From Bacteroidales bacterium (GTDB lineage Bacteria; Bacteroidota; Bacteroidia; Bacteroidales; GWA2-32-17): a stretch of DNA of 46,762 nt. Each line of letters starts with the position of its first letter. The first letter of the stretch is position 1. Below the pieces are notes generated by a model. The model ran no database searches. It was not told the DNA's origin and saw nothing but the letters and a program-made list of their open reading frames with translations. Of the stretch, positions 19,189-30,127 are shown piece after piece. The stretch covers positions 1-46,762 of the forward strand of contig JAOADU010000037.1 in NCBI GenBank assembly GCA_026417155.1, read 5' to 3'. A program made the position numbers and the translations under genes.

Positions 19189-22100
19189 TTATCTTACCAC
19201 AATTGTCATACCTCGTGCGTGGGCATTGAATTCGGGTGCGTACATACATTGAATAGTTGCTATGCCTGTCGAAAATGTTCCTTTTTGCGAAACTCTGAGC
19301 GAATATTCCATAACATATTTTCCACGATTCATGCGATCTATGAAAATATTGTACGAAGCATCTTTTACTTCGCCATAATAACCTAAGCCATCTTTATAAA
19401 AATAGCCCGAAAGCACTTGCATAGGTTCGAACGACGAAGGACGCATGTCTTTAATATGAACAAATTCTAAATTTCTATCGCATTCTACTACCAAACGAAC
19501 AACAACCACATCACCAGTTTTGAGCAATGCGTTTTCGGAAATAGGCACTAAACGTTTCCCCGACGAAGTCATAGTTTCGAGGTAATATTCGCGTTTTATA
19601 GACATGTATTTACTGTCGTACTGGCTAATTTTATCTAAATTCTCGAAGTATTGCCAGTGAATAGCTCCCCACGATAAATCTTTTCCTTTATTTTTTATTT
19701 CAATTTTACTATGTTTTGGCTGGATCTCGTTTGCCGATATTGTGTTTTTTATGTAACCTGTAGCATATTCTATATTTTGGGTTGATATTTGCAACGGTTT
19801 ATCGCCCCATGTTATCTCTGCGTCGAAATTCGTATTTAGTTCTCTATTGCCAAAGAAAAGCAAAGCATAAATAGCATCGGCAGTTGCAATGGTAGTCTTC
19901 CAGTTTTGAGTTTGCTTTTGTAATAAAAGCCAAAGTTTTAATTCGTTAATCGTTGATACCTCGTACATAATTTCGTTAAATGCTTCCATTAACAGCGATT
20001 GTGCTTCAATAGGTGCTTCTGTCCATAATAATCCTCGACTTATGGTTTTCCAATACATCCCTTGTTCTTCGTTTACTACACAACGTTCTTTAAGCGATTT
20101 AACAATTTCTTTTGCCTTTTCTGTTTCATTGTTTCGATGAAGTACCAATGAGAGCATTCCTTGTATGTATTCATTGTATTCTGTCCAATTCTTTTTAGCT
20201 TGATTGTAGAAAAATAAATATGCTTCCGATTTTAAAAAGTTTTTGTGTTTATTTAAGTAAAAACTTCTTGCATACAAGTAATGCACTTGAAAGCTACTTG
20301 GTACATATTTTTGTTTATCTTCATTATTTCGTAAAATATCTTGATAATCTTTTAGTATTTGTTGATCTAAATATGCAATTGCTTTATCCATAGCCGAAGA
20401 AAGTTTTGTATCTATGTCGTAAGCCTTTTCTAACCTGCCATTCCGCGATACAATATATTGTGTAATATAGCGATTTTCGGGCATCCCTGCAAACCAACCC
20501 CATGCACCATTCGGATACTGATTTTTGATAAGTTTTGAAGCAGCTTCGTTGAGTTCTTTTTCTATGCGTTTCTCATCAAAATACTTTGCAACATTGCGTC
20601 GTTGTTCGGTTTCTGTTAAGCTTTCTTCTACCCAAGGGGTTTCGGTTATAGTTGCTTGTTTGAGTTCTTCGTTCTTCGATAATGGCGAAATCAACGTATT
20701 ATGCAAAGTGTCGGTTTGCCATTTTCCGAATATTTGTTTAAAATTAGGAATTGAACTAACGATATATTTCGATAAGACGTTGGAATAATAACGATTAAAC
20801 AATTGTTCGTTGCATTCGTATGGATACGAACGTAAATAAGGAATAGCCATTACAGCATACCAAATAGGATTAGCCGTATATTCGAGCTTTAGTGATTGAT
20901 GCGTAAGGGTTGTGCTTTTTATTATTTCGTTCATTCGATTAAAGTTTATTTGCTTGGATTGGTTTCCTCGTATATAAAATGGAAGCGACTCTGTAACGAG
21001 CATGCGATTGGGCAAAACAGGCAACATAACCTCTTCGCCATCACTAAATAACTTAGTTTCGGCAATACAAGTTACTTTAACTAAGGAAAGATTTTGAGGC
21101 ACTTTGTATTCGAACGATACGACCTGACTTTGATTAGGTTTTATTGAAATAGTAGTGCTTTTCGAAAATTTGTTATTAGCAGAGCCGTTTATAGCATCTT
21201 CTATTATTAAGGTCACTATGGGCTTTTGATCACTATTTGATATATTATCAACTTTAACAAAGAGAACCATATTATCGCCTTCGCGGAAAAATCTGGGCAA
21301 TTGAGGTGTTATCATCAACTCTTTCTGTGTTATACATTCCTGTTGTAATATGCCGTATTTAAGGTCTTTTGTATGTGCAAATGCCATAAATTTCCATGTA
21401 GTAAGAGCTTCGGGGCTATTAAACGAAAATTCCACTTCACCACGTTCGTTGGTTGTTAAATTGGGAAAGAAAAATGCTGTTTCTTTTAAATTAGTTCGAA
21501 TCGCAGGTTTTTCGCTTTTTGTTTCTGAGTCTTTATTTTCCAAATTTTTATCAGCTAAAGCTGTTGTTTTTTCTTCTACTACACCGGGAGTGGGAGGTGA
21601 AGCTTCGGCAGCCATAACAATTCCATTTGTAGATTCATTTCGGGCATTGGCAGTCTTTTTTCCCATTCCATTGCGATACCGATAGCCCCCATAATAATGA
21701 AACCCAAATAAGTTGAGCTTTGGATATATTATATTCGTGATTTTTATCGTGGAAGGTTCTCGGTTTGTATAACAATTACTATTTTTAAAGTGAAACATTT
21801 CGTGTGTAAAATATAAATTATTGTAATACCACGGAAATGGTGAAAATGACCAGTTATGCTGAATAAATGCATCGAGCGATTTATCATACATAGTTGCCAG
21901 TAGTTCTGCTGTTACTTTCTCGCCTTTAATTCCCGTAATACGCAACTTCCATGTTTCTTTTTGTCCTGGAGTAATTTTCGACCTAAAATTTTCTGTTTTA
22001 ATTGACAATTCTTTATTATCGTAAGGAACTTGTATGATTATATCTTTTTGATAATGACGATTATTTTTGATTAATAAGAAATTCAGAATAAGATTGCCTC

Positions 22101-25100
22101 TATGCGATTCTGTTATTGGTATTTCTATAACATTAACTTTTTGTTGTTGAGCACGCATCCATTGATAATTTATTGGGTTATTAAAATAGCTTGTATTCAT
22201 CAGAATAAATGCATCGTGAAAGGCACTTCCAATAATAATCTTCGCTTTTTCTCCGGGTATATAAGTTGTTTTTTCAGTAACAACAAAAAGTGCATCGTTC
22301 GAAGGCAAGGTTGAGTTTTGTTCGAAAGAATATAAGATAAAGAATTGTTTGTATTTAACTTCTTTGCCTTTGCTATCGTTAGATATAATTTCGAGCATAT
22401 AATTTCCGGGCAATAGCGTTTGTGCTATGGGTAAGTTTATAGCAGTATCCTTGGGTATTTCGAACGACGATGTGTATAATTTTTGTAAAGGTTTGAGTGT
22501 TTCTATGCTTTTAAATTCATTAAAAACATTTCCGGGATATATTTTATTCCACTCTGTTTCGGAATATAAGGTTGTATCGGGGCGTGTCCACAACCTATTT
22601 CGCAAAGGTGTTTTGTTGTCTTCGAGACGGTAAAGGTTAATTGTTCCTTTTGAAGCAATTTTTTTACCATTTGCATTTTCGGCAGTTATGGTAATCGATT
22701 TAAGTTCATTCGATGTAATAATATCCGATAATGAGGTTCTGAAAAATAGTCCTACTGCTCCAACCGAAATTATACATTGTGCCGACTGGGTTTCTTGATT
22801 TATATCGGTAGCATCCATTTCTACTTTATACTGATAAAAAGTAGATTCGTTAATAGGGTATTTATTATCGGGAATTGCCTTAAACCGAATAACAGCCTTT
22901 CCTTGTTCGTCCGTTGAAACCATTCCTTGAGCAATTTCTACGATAGGCATATTTCTATAAAAATAATGATAGTATCCTCGCCATTGGGGTATTCGGGTAA
23001 CACGATATTTTACAGGAATCTGTTGTAAAGCTACGCCTGCATAACTTTTTACGGATACTTGCACCGAAACAGAATCGTTTAAAAAATATTCGGTTCCGGT
23101 AGCTTCTGCCTCAACAAAAAATTTTGGACGCTTGTATTCTTCTACTCTAAAACTACAGGAACCATGTGGTGTTTGTATGCTAAATGTACCATTTAACAAA
23201 CCTTCGGGAATAATGAACGAACCATGAAAAGTGCCAAATTCATTAGATGTTTTAAGTTGTTCTTCAACAATTTGATAATTTGCGTCGCGTAATGTTACAT
23301 TTAAAGGAATTTGAGGTGCAATATTTTTATCTTCATTTTTTACTTCTAAAACTATGCCTTTGTAATAAACAGTTTGTCCGGGTCTGTATATGGCACGATC
23401 GGTAAATAATATTACGGAATAGTATTGAGAATTTGATTTTGAGTAATAAGGACTAAGATAATAATATTGATCTGAGAGCAAAGTTTCTTCAGTTGTTTTT
23501 ATTTCGAGATAAACATTACCGTAGCTTTTTTTTCTATATGGATGATTGGGTTCTAAAATATTGGCCATACCCAGTTGATTCGTCTGATATGTTTGACCTT
23601 TGATAAAGTTATGTTTTCGCTGACCATATTCGAGCCAATATTCCGTAATGGTTGCATTGATTATTGGGCTTCCCTCGTTGCGTTTGGTAAGTATTATTGT
23701 ATAAGACCCATCTTCGTTTCTTGTTGAAGTTACGGCAATATTGGTAACATAAAGTTTTTGAAAGCATCGAATAGCTTTTTTGTCTAAAAAATCATTGCTT
23801 GTTGAGCAAAAAATGATGTAAAAACCTTTAGGAATCCCATTATAAATAGCCTCTATGCTGTGAGTTAAATAATCGGTTGTTTTGGGGAAAGTAATAGTTT
23901 TTTCCTGAACTAAGATGGAATTATTGTATAACTGTTTTAGCAATTCGTGATCGTAGTAATTAAGCGATAAGTCGTCGAAAACTTTTTGATCTATGGATCT
24001 AATTTGCGTATAAACTTTTTCGATATTGGTATATGTATATTTAACCGCAAAAGGTTCGTTTGGAATCGCTGCATCTTCTATTTCAAAATATACAGATGGA
24101 GTTAGGCAGTCTTGAATAAAAGCTTTTAAATGTGGGGTATGAAATGCTGTTGGAAAGTTTTGAATAGCTTGTTGTGCAAGTTCTATCGCTTTGCTTTTAT
24201 AATAACGATAATTATACGTGGTAGAATCGTCGAATTGATATTTTTCTGACAAAGACAACATTAATGTTGATAATTGCAAAACAATAGCATTCGAAAATGG
24301 GTGTAGTTTATATTGCTCATGCAGATTTTTAAGGGCTCTTAAATAATAAAATTCTTTATTGGCTAATGTGCTGTTTCGATAAACAAATTCAAGTCGTTTT
24401 AAATTAGCATCGATCAATGCTTCGGGTTGTGCATACGTCTGATGAAACGCAAGTAAATCTTGTAATATTTTAATGCCATAATATTGAAGCGAAAAACTAT
24501 CGGTTGTAGTAGGTTTTAGCTTGATGAATGTTGCTATGTCTGAAAAATACAAACTATCGTTTAGTTCAAAAGTATCTGCGGGTTTTGATAATGTAATTTC
24601 TTTGCTTGAAAAAAAATCTATCGCACGAAAAGCAATAAAATCATATAATGTTGGACGAAATTTGGTAGCAAATTCCGTATTATAATCGAGCATAATGTAT
24701 TTATATTCTTCGATTGATGCTTTTTTTAATTCGTCAGCTGGCTCTAATGCTTTCAAATGGTGTTTTATAATAACATCAGCTAAGTGTTCTAAACTCCATG
24801 ATCGGATATCGTCTCCTTCATCGGGCGAATATGTTCGTGTATAAAAACGATAACGGTTGGCAAGATAATATTGCCAATAAAGTTCTGCGCTTAAAGTGTG
24901 ATACAACGAAGAGTATGGAAAAGACGCATTATTAGCTTCTTTGCTTATTTCAGAAAGCAACGTTTCAAAAGCATCTTCTTCTATTACGTTGCGATATTTA
25001 ATTTTGTAGATATATGATTTTACAACTATATTCGGAATGTTATCGGTTTTAGCTTGCTGATGAATTTGGTTAACAATTTCTAATGCCGATTTTATGAGGC

Positions 25101-25221
25101 CTTTTTTTTCAAGACTATCAACCTTTTGCCACATTTTCGAATATGGATATGGGCGATTATTTTGGCTCATCATTGAAAAATAACCAAATATTAACACAAA
25201 AAACAATACTACTGATCTCAT
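19189..25221 (-). CDS. Alpha-2-macroglobulin family protein (MG2 + thioester domain)
   Basis: 2010 aa; RAIYRPGQTVYYKGIVLE; FPNLTTNERGEVEFSFNSPEALTTWKFMAFAHT; thioester-type CNEQ in YPYECNEQLFNRYYSN. Confidence 0.92.
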   Translation of the reverse strand: MRSVVLFFVLIFGYFSMMSQNNRPYPYSKMWQKVDSLEKKGLIKSALEIVNQIHQQAKTDNIPNIVVKSYIYKIKYRNVIEEDAFETLLSEISKEANNASFPYSSLYHTLSAELYWQYYLANRYRFYTRTYSPDEGDDIRSWSLEHLADVIIKHHLKALEPADELKKASIEEYKYIMLDYNTEFATKFRPTLYDFIAFRAIDFFSSKEITLSKPADTFELNDSLYFSDIATFIKLKPTTTDSFSLQYYGIKILQDLLAFHQTYAQPEALIDANLKRLEFVYRNSTLANKEFYYLRALKNLHEQYKLHPFSNAIVLQLSTLMLSLSEKYQFDDSTTYNYRYYKSKAIELAQQAIQNFPTAFHTPHLKAFIQDCLTPSVYFEIEDAAIPNEPFAVKYTYTNIEKVYTQIRSIDQKVFDDLSLNYYDHELLKQLYNNSILVQEKTITFPKTTDYLTHSIEAIYNGIPKGFYIIFCSTSNDFLDKKAIRCFQKLYVTNIAVTSTRNEDGSYTIILTKRNEGSPIINATITEYWLEYGQRKHNFIKGQTYQTNQLGMANILEPNHPYRKKSYGNVYLEIKTTEETLLSDQYYYLSPYYSKSNSQYYSVILFTDRAIYRPGQTVYYKGIVLEVKNEDKNIAPQIPLNVTLRDANYQIVEEQLKTSNEFGTFHGSFIIPEGLLNGTFSIQTPHGSCSFRVEEYKRPKFFVEAEATGTEYFLNDSVSVQVSVKSYAGVALQQIPVKYRVTRIPQWRGYYHYFYRNMPIVEIAQGMVSTDEQGKAVIRFKAIPDNKYPINESTFYQYKVEMDATDINQETQSAQCIISVGAVGLFFRTSLSDIITSNELKSITITAENANGKKIASKGTINLYRLEDNKTPLRNRLWTRPDTTLYSETEWNKIYPGNVFNEFKSIETLKPLQKLYTSSFEIPKDTAINLPIAQTLLPGNYMLEIISNDSKGKEVKYKQFFILYSFEQNSTLPSNDALFVVTEKTTYIPGEKAKIIIGSAFHDAFILMNTSYFNNPINYQWMRAQQQKVNVIEIPITESHRGNLILNFLLIKNNRHYQKDIIIQVPYDNKELSIKTENFRSKITPGQKETWKLRITGIKGEKVTAELLATMYDKSLDAFIQHNWSFSPFPWYYNNLYFTHEMFHFKNSNCYTNREPSTIKITNIIYPKLNLFGFHYYGGYRYRNGMGKKTANARNESTNGIVMAAEASPPTPGVVEEKTTALADKNLENKDSETKSEKPAIRTNLKETAFFFPNLTTNERGEVEFSFNSPEALTTWKFMAFAHTKDLKYGILQQECITQKELMITPQLPRFFREGDNMVLFVKVDNISNSDQKPIVTLIIEDAINGSANNKFSKSTTISIKPNQSQVVSFEYKVPQNLSLVKVTCIAETKLFSDGEEVMLPVLPNRMLVTESLPFYIRGNQSKQINFNRMNEIIKSTTLTHQSLKLEYTANPIWYAVMAIPYLRSYPYECNEQLFNRYYSNVLSKYIVSSIPNFKQIFGKWQTDTLHNTLISPLSKNEELKQATITETPWVEESLTETEQRRNVAKYFDEKRIEKELNEAASKLIKNQYPNGAWGWFAGMPENRYITQYIVSRNGRLEKAYDIDTKLSSAMDKAIAYLDQQILKDYQDILRNNEDKQKYVPSSFQVHYLYARSFYLNKHKNFLKSEAYLFFYNQAKKNWTEYNEYIQGMLSLVLHRNNETEKAKEIVKSLKERCVVNEEQGMYWKTISRGLLWTEAPIEAQSLLMEAFNEIMYEVSTINELKLWLLLQKQTQNWKTTIATADAIYALLFFGNRELNTNFDAEITWGDKPLQISTQNIEYATGYIKNTISANEIQPKHSKIEIKNKGKDLSWGAIHWQYFENLDKISQYDSKYMSIKREYYLETMTSSGKRLVPISENALLKTGDVVVVRLVVECDRNLEFVHIKDMRPSSFEPMQVLSGYFYKDGLGYYGEVKDASYNIFIDRMNRGKYVMEYSLRVSQKGTFSTGIATIQCMYAPEFNAHARGMTIVVR

Positions 25222-25517
25222 GAGGGCTAATTTTTAAAAAACATTGCAATTTAACATAAATTATGCCAGAATGCTTAAAATTAATAATAAATTTAGGTTT
25301 AAGGTTACAATTCTTTTCAGTTTCGTTTCAAATGGTTTGTGTTGGATTTTTTTTTGCATTGTTTGTATTGAGCATATAATTGCAAAGATTTTTTGATATG
25401 CTGTTAATAAGATAAAATATCTCCATGATTTTTTATGGAACCACATTTCACAAAGATAAACGCTTCGAAAATCATTGCATTAATCAATGCACAACTATAA
25501 CTATCAAATGAGGTTAA

Positions 25518-26657
25518 TTATTTCATAAGCTCTACCAGCTCTACCAATTGCTCTTCAGTTATTGGCTGAATCATCCCTGTTGGTTTATGTTGCCTCAACA
25601 GTGCTATAAATTCATCTATTTGCTTAGGTTTTAATTGAAGCATCGACAAGTTAATCGGACAATTCCAAAACATAAATAATAATTCAAGCTTTTTAATTGT
25701 TGCATTGGCATTTTTCACTCCAAAAACTTCATTTCCTAACCAAGAAATTCGTTCGCTCAATGGTTTTTTAAATAATTTGAGCCAGGCAGGATAAACCACC
25801 GATAAGCTTGCTCCGTGTGGAATATCGAACAAAGCCGACAAGTGATGAGCAACATCATGCACACCCCAATCGCCCGATTTTCGCCCATGTAAAGTAATTC
25901 CATTCAATGCGCAAGTCGATGCCCACATCATACGTTCGCGTAATTCATAATTTTTCAAATCAATCAACAATTGATCGCCTATTTCGATAACCTCTTTTAA
26001 AATGCTCACCACAATTTTATCCGATAAGTAGGCTTGTCCATTGCCAAAATATGCTTCGAGGCAATGAGCTACAATATCAACTAGCCCCCATGCCGTATAT
26101 TCTTTCGAAACAGTTAATGTATATGTTGGGTCGCAAAATGACATCGTTGGAAATATAAGTGGCGAACCAAAACCCAATTTTTCGTGAGTTTCATCGTTTT
26201 GTAAAACAGCAAATTGGTTCATTTCTGTGCCTGTGGCTGCAAGAGTTAATACAGTTACTAAAGGTAAAGCTTTTACAGGTTTTTGTATGCCTTTCATTAC
26301 TTTCCATGGATGATGATTTTGTGGAATACACAATGCAATAATTTTTGCTGAATCAATAACACTTCCACCGCCGATAGCTATAACCATTTCTACATTCTCC
26401 GACCTGCCAAGTTCTATAGCCTTCTGAACATCATCTACAACAGGATTAGGCTTTATGCCCGAATATTCTACAAATGAAATATTTGCTTGCCGCAACTGAG
26501 ATATTACATCGTCAAAAACACCTATTTTCTTTGCCGAATGTTTTCCTGTAATAATTAAAGCTTTTGACCCTAACGAAGGCAAATATTTCGACATGGAAGA
26601 AACGCATTTACTACCAAAAAAAAGTTTTGTTGGATTGTAGGCCACAAATTTTTCCAT
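25518..26657 (-). CDS. Iron-containing alcohol dehydrogenase (butanol dehydrogenase/YqhD-like)
   Basis: Start trimmed to MEKFVAYNPTKLFFG; IGGGSVIDSAKIIAL; VDIVAHCLEAYFG; GDWGVHDVAHHLSALFDIPHGASLSVVYPAW. Confidence 0.92.
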   Translation of the reverse strand: MEKFVAYNPTKLFFGSKCVSSMSKYLPSLGSKALIITGKHSAKKIGVFDDVISQLRQANISFVEYSGIKPNPVVDDVQKAIELGRSENVEMVIAIGGGSVIDSAKIIALCIPQNHHPWKVMKGIQKPVKALPLVTVLTLAATGTEMNQFAVLQNDETHEKLGFGSPLIFPTMSFCDPTYTLTVSKEYTAWGLVDIVAHCLEAYFGNGQAYLSDKIVVSILKEVIEIGDQLLIDLKNYELRERMMWASTCALNGITLHGRKSGDWGVHDVAHHLSALFDIPHGASLSVVYPAWLKLFKKPLSERISWLGNEVFGVKNANATIKKLELLFMFWNCPINLSMLQLKPKQIDEFIALLRQHKPTGMIQPITEEQLVELVELMK

Positions 26658-26726
26658 AATTTTTTTTAACAAAGATATATTAGTTTGTTATTTTTTTCTT
26701 ATATTTCAGAAAATATCTTTGTAATT

Positions 26727-27365
26727 ATGAAAAATTCTATTTTATTTATTGTCAGCGTAATAGCATTAGCTATTTTACATTCTTGTAGTATTGAAAAACG
26801 ATTGTACCGTCCGGGTTTTCATGTTGACGTGCAAACTCAACAGCCTAAAAAATTTGTAACAACTTCACATGATTCGCCTAAACAAAACACAACAGAACAC
26901 AAAGTTAACCACAATCAATATTTATCGGAAAAAACTGAGCTCTTCACAACATCAAATTCTGCTCCTTCTATTCATGAAACAACAACAGCTTTTACCGCTC
27001 AACCCCTTTTGGCTACTGCAAAAGATGAGAATCGAACTATTTTATCTACCGTTTCAAAAACTCAGCTTATTCAAAAAATATTAAAAGAAAATTCAACCGC
27101 ATGGACTCTTTACAAAGCAAAGCCTGCACGAGGAGGCGACAATCAGATTATTGCTATACTTTTATGCTTTTTTTTAGGCTTTTTAGGTATTCATAGTTTT
27201 TATCTTGGCAATAAAAAGAAAGGTATTATTCAATTGGTTATGTTTTTAGTGGGAATTCTAACTTTTATTGTAGTAATCGGATATCTTATTTTATCTGCCC
27301 TGGGCATTTGGATTTTAATTGACTTTATACGACTTATTATTGGCGATTTAGGACCTGGATGGTAA
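26727..27365 (+). CDS. TM2 domain-containing lipoprotein
   Basis: Start trimmed to MKNSILFIVSVIALAILHSCSIEK (lipobox); C-term LLCFFLGFLGIHSFYLGNKKKGIIQLVMF TM2 signature. Confidence 0.85.
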   Translation: MKNSILFIVSVIALAILHSCSIEKRLYRPGFHVDVQTQQPKKFVTTSHDSPKQNTTEHKVNHNQYLSEKTELFTTSNSAPSIHETTTAFTAQPLLATAKDENRTILSTVSKTQLIQKILKENSTAWTLYKAKPARGGDNQIIAILLCFFLGFLGIHSFYLGNKKKGIIQLVMFLVGILTFIVVIGYLILSALGIWILIDFIRLIIGDLGPGW

Positions 27366-27443
27366 AGATTTTCTTTTCTTTCAATAATCAGAGGACTTTT
27401 ATCACGTCAACCAACCAATAAATTTTATTCGTATCTTCGTTGC

Positions 27444-29234
27444 ATGAAGAAGGCATTTCTTTTGTTGTTCCTACTTATTAGTGCTTCATCCTTTGCACAA
27501 GATACCCTACAAACAAAAACCATTTTTTTAAAAAAAAATTATAACTTTTCAATTGATACTGTTAACGATACAAGTTTTTTTCATATTCATCAATACGAAA
27601 TAGGTTTTAAATATTTTGGTTTAGATATTGGTAACGGTTTTAGTTCATTTTACAATTTTCAAACATCGCTTTTTATCCCCAACAAACCTTTTTGGCTAAT
27701 GCCATTTCAGGCATATTATTCGGAAATTGATGATCGATATATGCATACCCGTTACCCCTTTACCCGTTTAAGACTTATTGCAAATACTAACCGTACGCAT
27801 AATGAAGAAATCGTAAATGTATTACATAGCCAAAATATAAATAAACAATGGAACTTCATGATTGACGGTGTCTCCAATAAACGTATTAGTAAACTCCCGC
27901 ATCAAGATAATCGTTATCATTATTTATATGCCAGTACTAATTATTTAGGTAATCGTTATCAATGCTGGGCTAACTATTATTTCTCAAGATTAAAAACGAA
28001 AGAAAATGGCGGTGTTCAAAGTCCATCGTTTTTAACAGATTCTCTTTATCCATACGAAAACGCACTGGTATATTTAACCAAAGCAAGCAACAAATATACC
28101 ATTCAACAAGCAAATTTTGAGCAATTGTTTACTTTTTCGAAAAAAGATAGTATTTCATCAAACCATAAACTTTGGATACTTCAAAGGTTAAATTGGAATA
28201 AAGCCAAAAAAACGTATAATGATTTTGCTATCGACACCGTATATTATCACAATATTTTTCTTGATAGCACGAAAACTTACGATTCGTTATTTTTTCAGTA
28301 CACACAATTTGCAGTAGGGCTATCGTACAAGAATAACTCTGCAAAAACGAGTGGTATTAATGTGCTTTTTAATTATCATAATCAGGAAAGTTACTCATAT
28401 CAGTTACCCATTGTAAGGGACGGGACAAGTGCCGAATTTTACTTATGGAAAAAATGGAAATCACATTATCTTGCATTTCTTTCTTCTGTAGGGCTAAGTG
28501 GGTACCTTATTCAAAATTTTTCATTTCAACTGTATAGTTTTAGAACATTTTCTGTTGGACAAGATAAATTTCAATGGAAAACCCTTTTAAGCGTTGAACA
28601 AAAAGAACCTGATATTTTTTTACAACATTTTTCTTCAAATCATTTTCGTTGGTCTCATCAGTTTCCTTTCTCTCAATTTTATTTGATAGAAACTTCGATA
28701 CAAAATTCCTCAGCAAAAATGAAACTATTTTATAAATACGGACAGCAGCTAATCATTTTTGATACTAATGCCACACCCAAATTATTGACAAATGCCTCTT
28801 TTATGGGCTCAGAAATATCAAAACTTTTTAAAATCTCCCATTTATATTCTTATCATCGAATACAAGCTTTATGGGCAAGTACATCGCATATCCGTATTCC
28901 TCCATTATCGGCTTACCATTCGCTTTATCTTCAGTCAAAACTTTTTAAAAAAGTACTTACATTACAATTGGGCTTTGATGTATGGTATCACTCACCATTT
29001 AAAACTTTAGCTTACTCGCCTGTACTTAATACATTTTATTTATCGGACAAAAAAACAGACTGGTATCCTGTAATAGGTGCATTTTTAAATGCTCAATTAA
29101 AAAGAGCACAATTTTTCATTAAAATAGACCATATCAATCATCAATGGCAAAAGAGTAACTTCTTTTTATTAGAAAGCTATCCTTTGTCTCCTCGAATGGT
29201 TAAATTTGGTATTTTTTGGAATTTTTACGACTAA
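27444..29234 (+). CDS. Putative porin / outer-membrane beta-barrel
   Basis: Signal peptide MKKAFLLLFLLISASSFAQD; alternating aromatic beta-strand pattern throughout; adjacency to ATP synthase genes. Confidence 0.65.
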   Translation: MKKAFLLLFLLISASSFAQDTLQTKTIFLKKNYNFSIDTVNDTSFFHIHQYEIGFKYFGLDIGNGFSSFYNFQTSLFIPNKPFWLMPFQAYYSEIDDRYMHTRYPFTRLRLIANTNRTHNEEIVNVLHSQNINKQWNFMIDGVSNKRISKLPHQDNRYHYLYASTNYLGNRYQCWANYYFSRLKTKENGGVQSPSFLTDSLYPYENALVYLTKASNKYTIQQANFEQLFTFSKKDSISSNHKLWILQRLNWNKAKKTYNDFAIDTVYYHNIFLDSTKTYDSLFFQYTQFAVGLSYKNNSAKTSGINVLFNYHNQESYSYQLPIVRDGTSAEFYLWKKWKSHYLAFLSSVGLSGYLIQNFSFQLYSFRTFSVGQDKFQWKTLLSVEQKEPDIFLQHFSSNHFRWSHQFPFSQFYLIETSIQNSSAKMKLFYKYGQQLIIFDTNATPKLLTNASFMGSEISKLFKISHLYSYHRIQALWASTSHIRIPPLSAYHSLYLQSKLFKKVLTLQLGFDVWYHSPFKTLAYSPVLNTFYLSDKKTDWYPVIGAFLNAQLKRAQFFIKIDHINHQWQKSNFFLLESYPLSPRMVKFGIFWNFYD

Positions 29235-30121
29235 CCTTTTAAAGCATTAGCACCGCTAACTATTTCAAGTATTTCTTTAGTAATAGCTGCTTGACGTGCT
29301 TTGTTGTAATTTAACCGCAATTCGTATAGCATTTCAGTAGCATTGTCGGTTGCTTTGTGCATGGCTGTCATACGTGCTCCATGCTCGGCAGTAACACTAT
29401 CGAGCAATATTTTATATACCTGCGAACGCAAACTTGCTGGTAAAATCTCGGTTAGTATTTCAACTTCGTTAGGTTCAAATATATAATTCTTTAAATAGCC
29501 TTCGATTTTCTTTTTATTCGTATCGGCCGGAGGAGGAATAGGTAAAAATTGTTCCTGTGTAACTATCTGAACAGCAGCATTTTTAAATTTATTGTAGAAA
29601 AATTCTATATGGCTGTATGTTTCTTGTTCAAATAGTGTCATTAGCTCATTAGCAAGCTCTGTGGCTTGAGAATACGTTACATTTTCAATAATTTCAGTAT
29701 TGCTTTTAAATATTTTATACGGCTTATTTTTAAGGTAGTCGAAACCTTTTTTGCCTATGCAGTATATATGAATATTTCCTTGCTCGTATAAATAGTTATA
29801 CTTTTCTTTTACATATTGTTGCATTTGACGGATGAGATTAGAGTTAAAAGCTCCACAGAGTCCTCTATTGGAAGTAACTAATACTAATAAGACTTTTGTA
29901 TGTTCTCGGGGTTTAATAAATGGCACATCCACTTCGTCGTGCAATGTTGAAGTAACTTCCGACACGATTTCTTGCATTTTATTAACATATGGACGAAGCT
30001 TAATAATGGCATCTTGAGTTTTTCGAAGTTTTGCCGCCGACACCATTTTCATGGCGCTTGTAATTTGTCGGGTAGATACTACCGATTGTATTCGCAGTCG
30101 TATATCTTTTAAACTTGGCAT
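29231..30121 (-). CDS. atpG: ATP synthase F1 gamma subunit
   Basis: MPSLKDIRLRIQSVVSTRQITSAMKMVSAAKLRKTQ ... ARQAAITKEILEIVSGANAL. Confidence 0.97.
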   Translation of the reverse strand: MPSLKDIRLRIQSVVSTRQITSAMKMVSAAKLRKTQDAIIKLRPYVNKMQEIVSEVTSTLHDEVDVPFIKPREHTKVLLVLVTSNRGLCGAFNSNLIRQMQQYVKEKYNYLYEQGNIHIYCIGKKGFDYLKNKPYKIFKSNTEIIENVTYSQATELANELMTLFEQETYSHIEFFYNKFKNAAVQIVTQEQFLPIPPPADTNKKKIEGYLKNYIFEPNEVEILTEILPASLRSQVYKILLDSVTAEHGARMTAMHKATDNATEMLYELRLNYNKARQAAITKEILEIVSGANALKG

Positions 30122-30127
30122 AAACTA

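Noticed and set aside
25261-25446. 61-aa minus-strand ORF between the A2M and dehydrogenase genes
   Set aside because: Low-complexity AT-rich intergenic translation, no recognisable domain or convincing start context.
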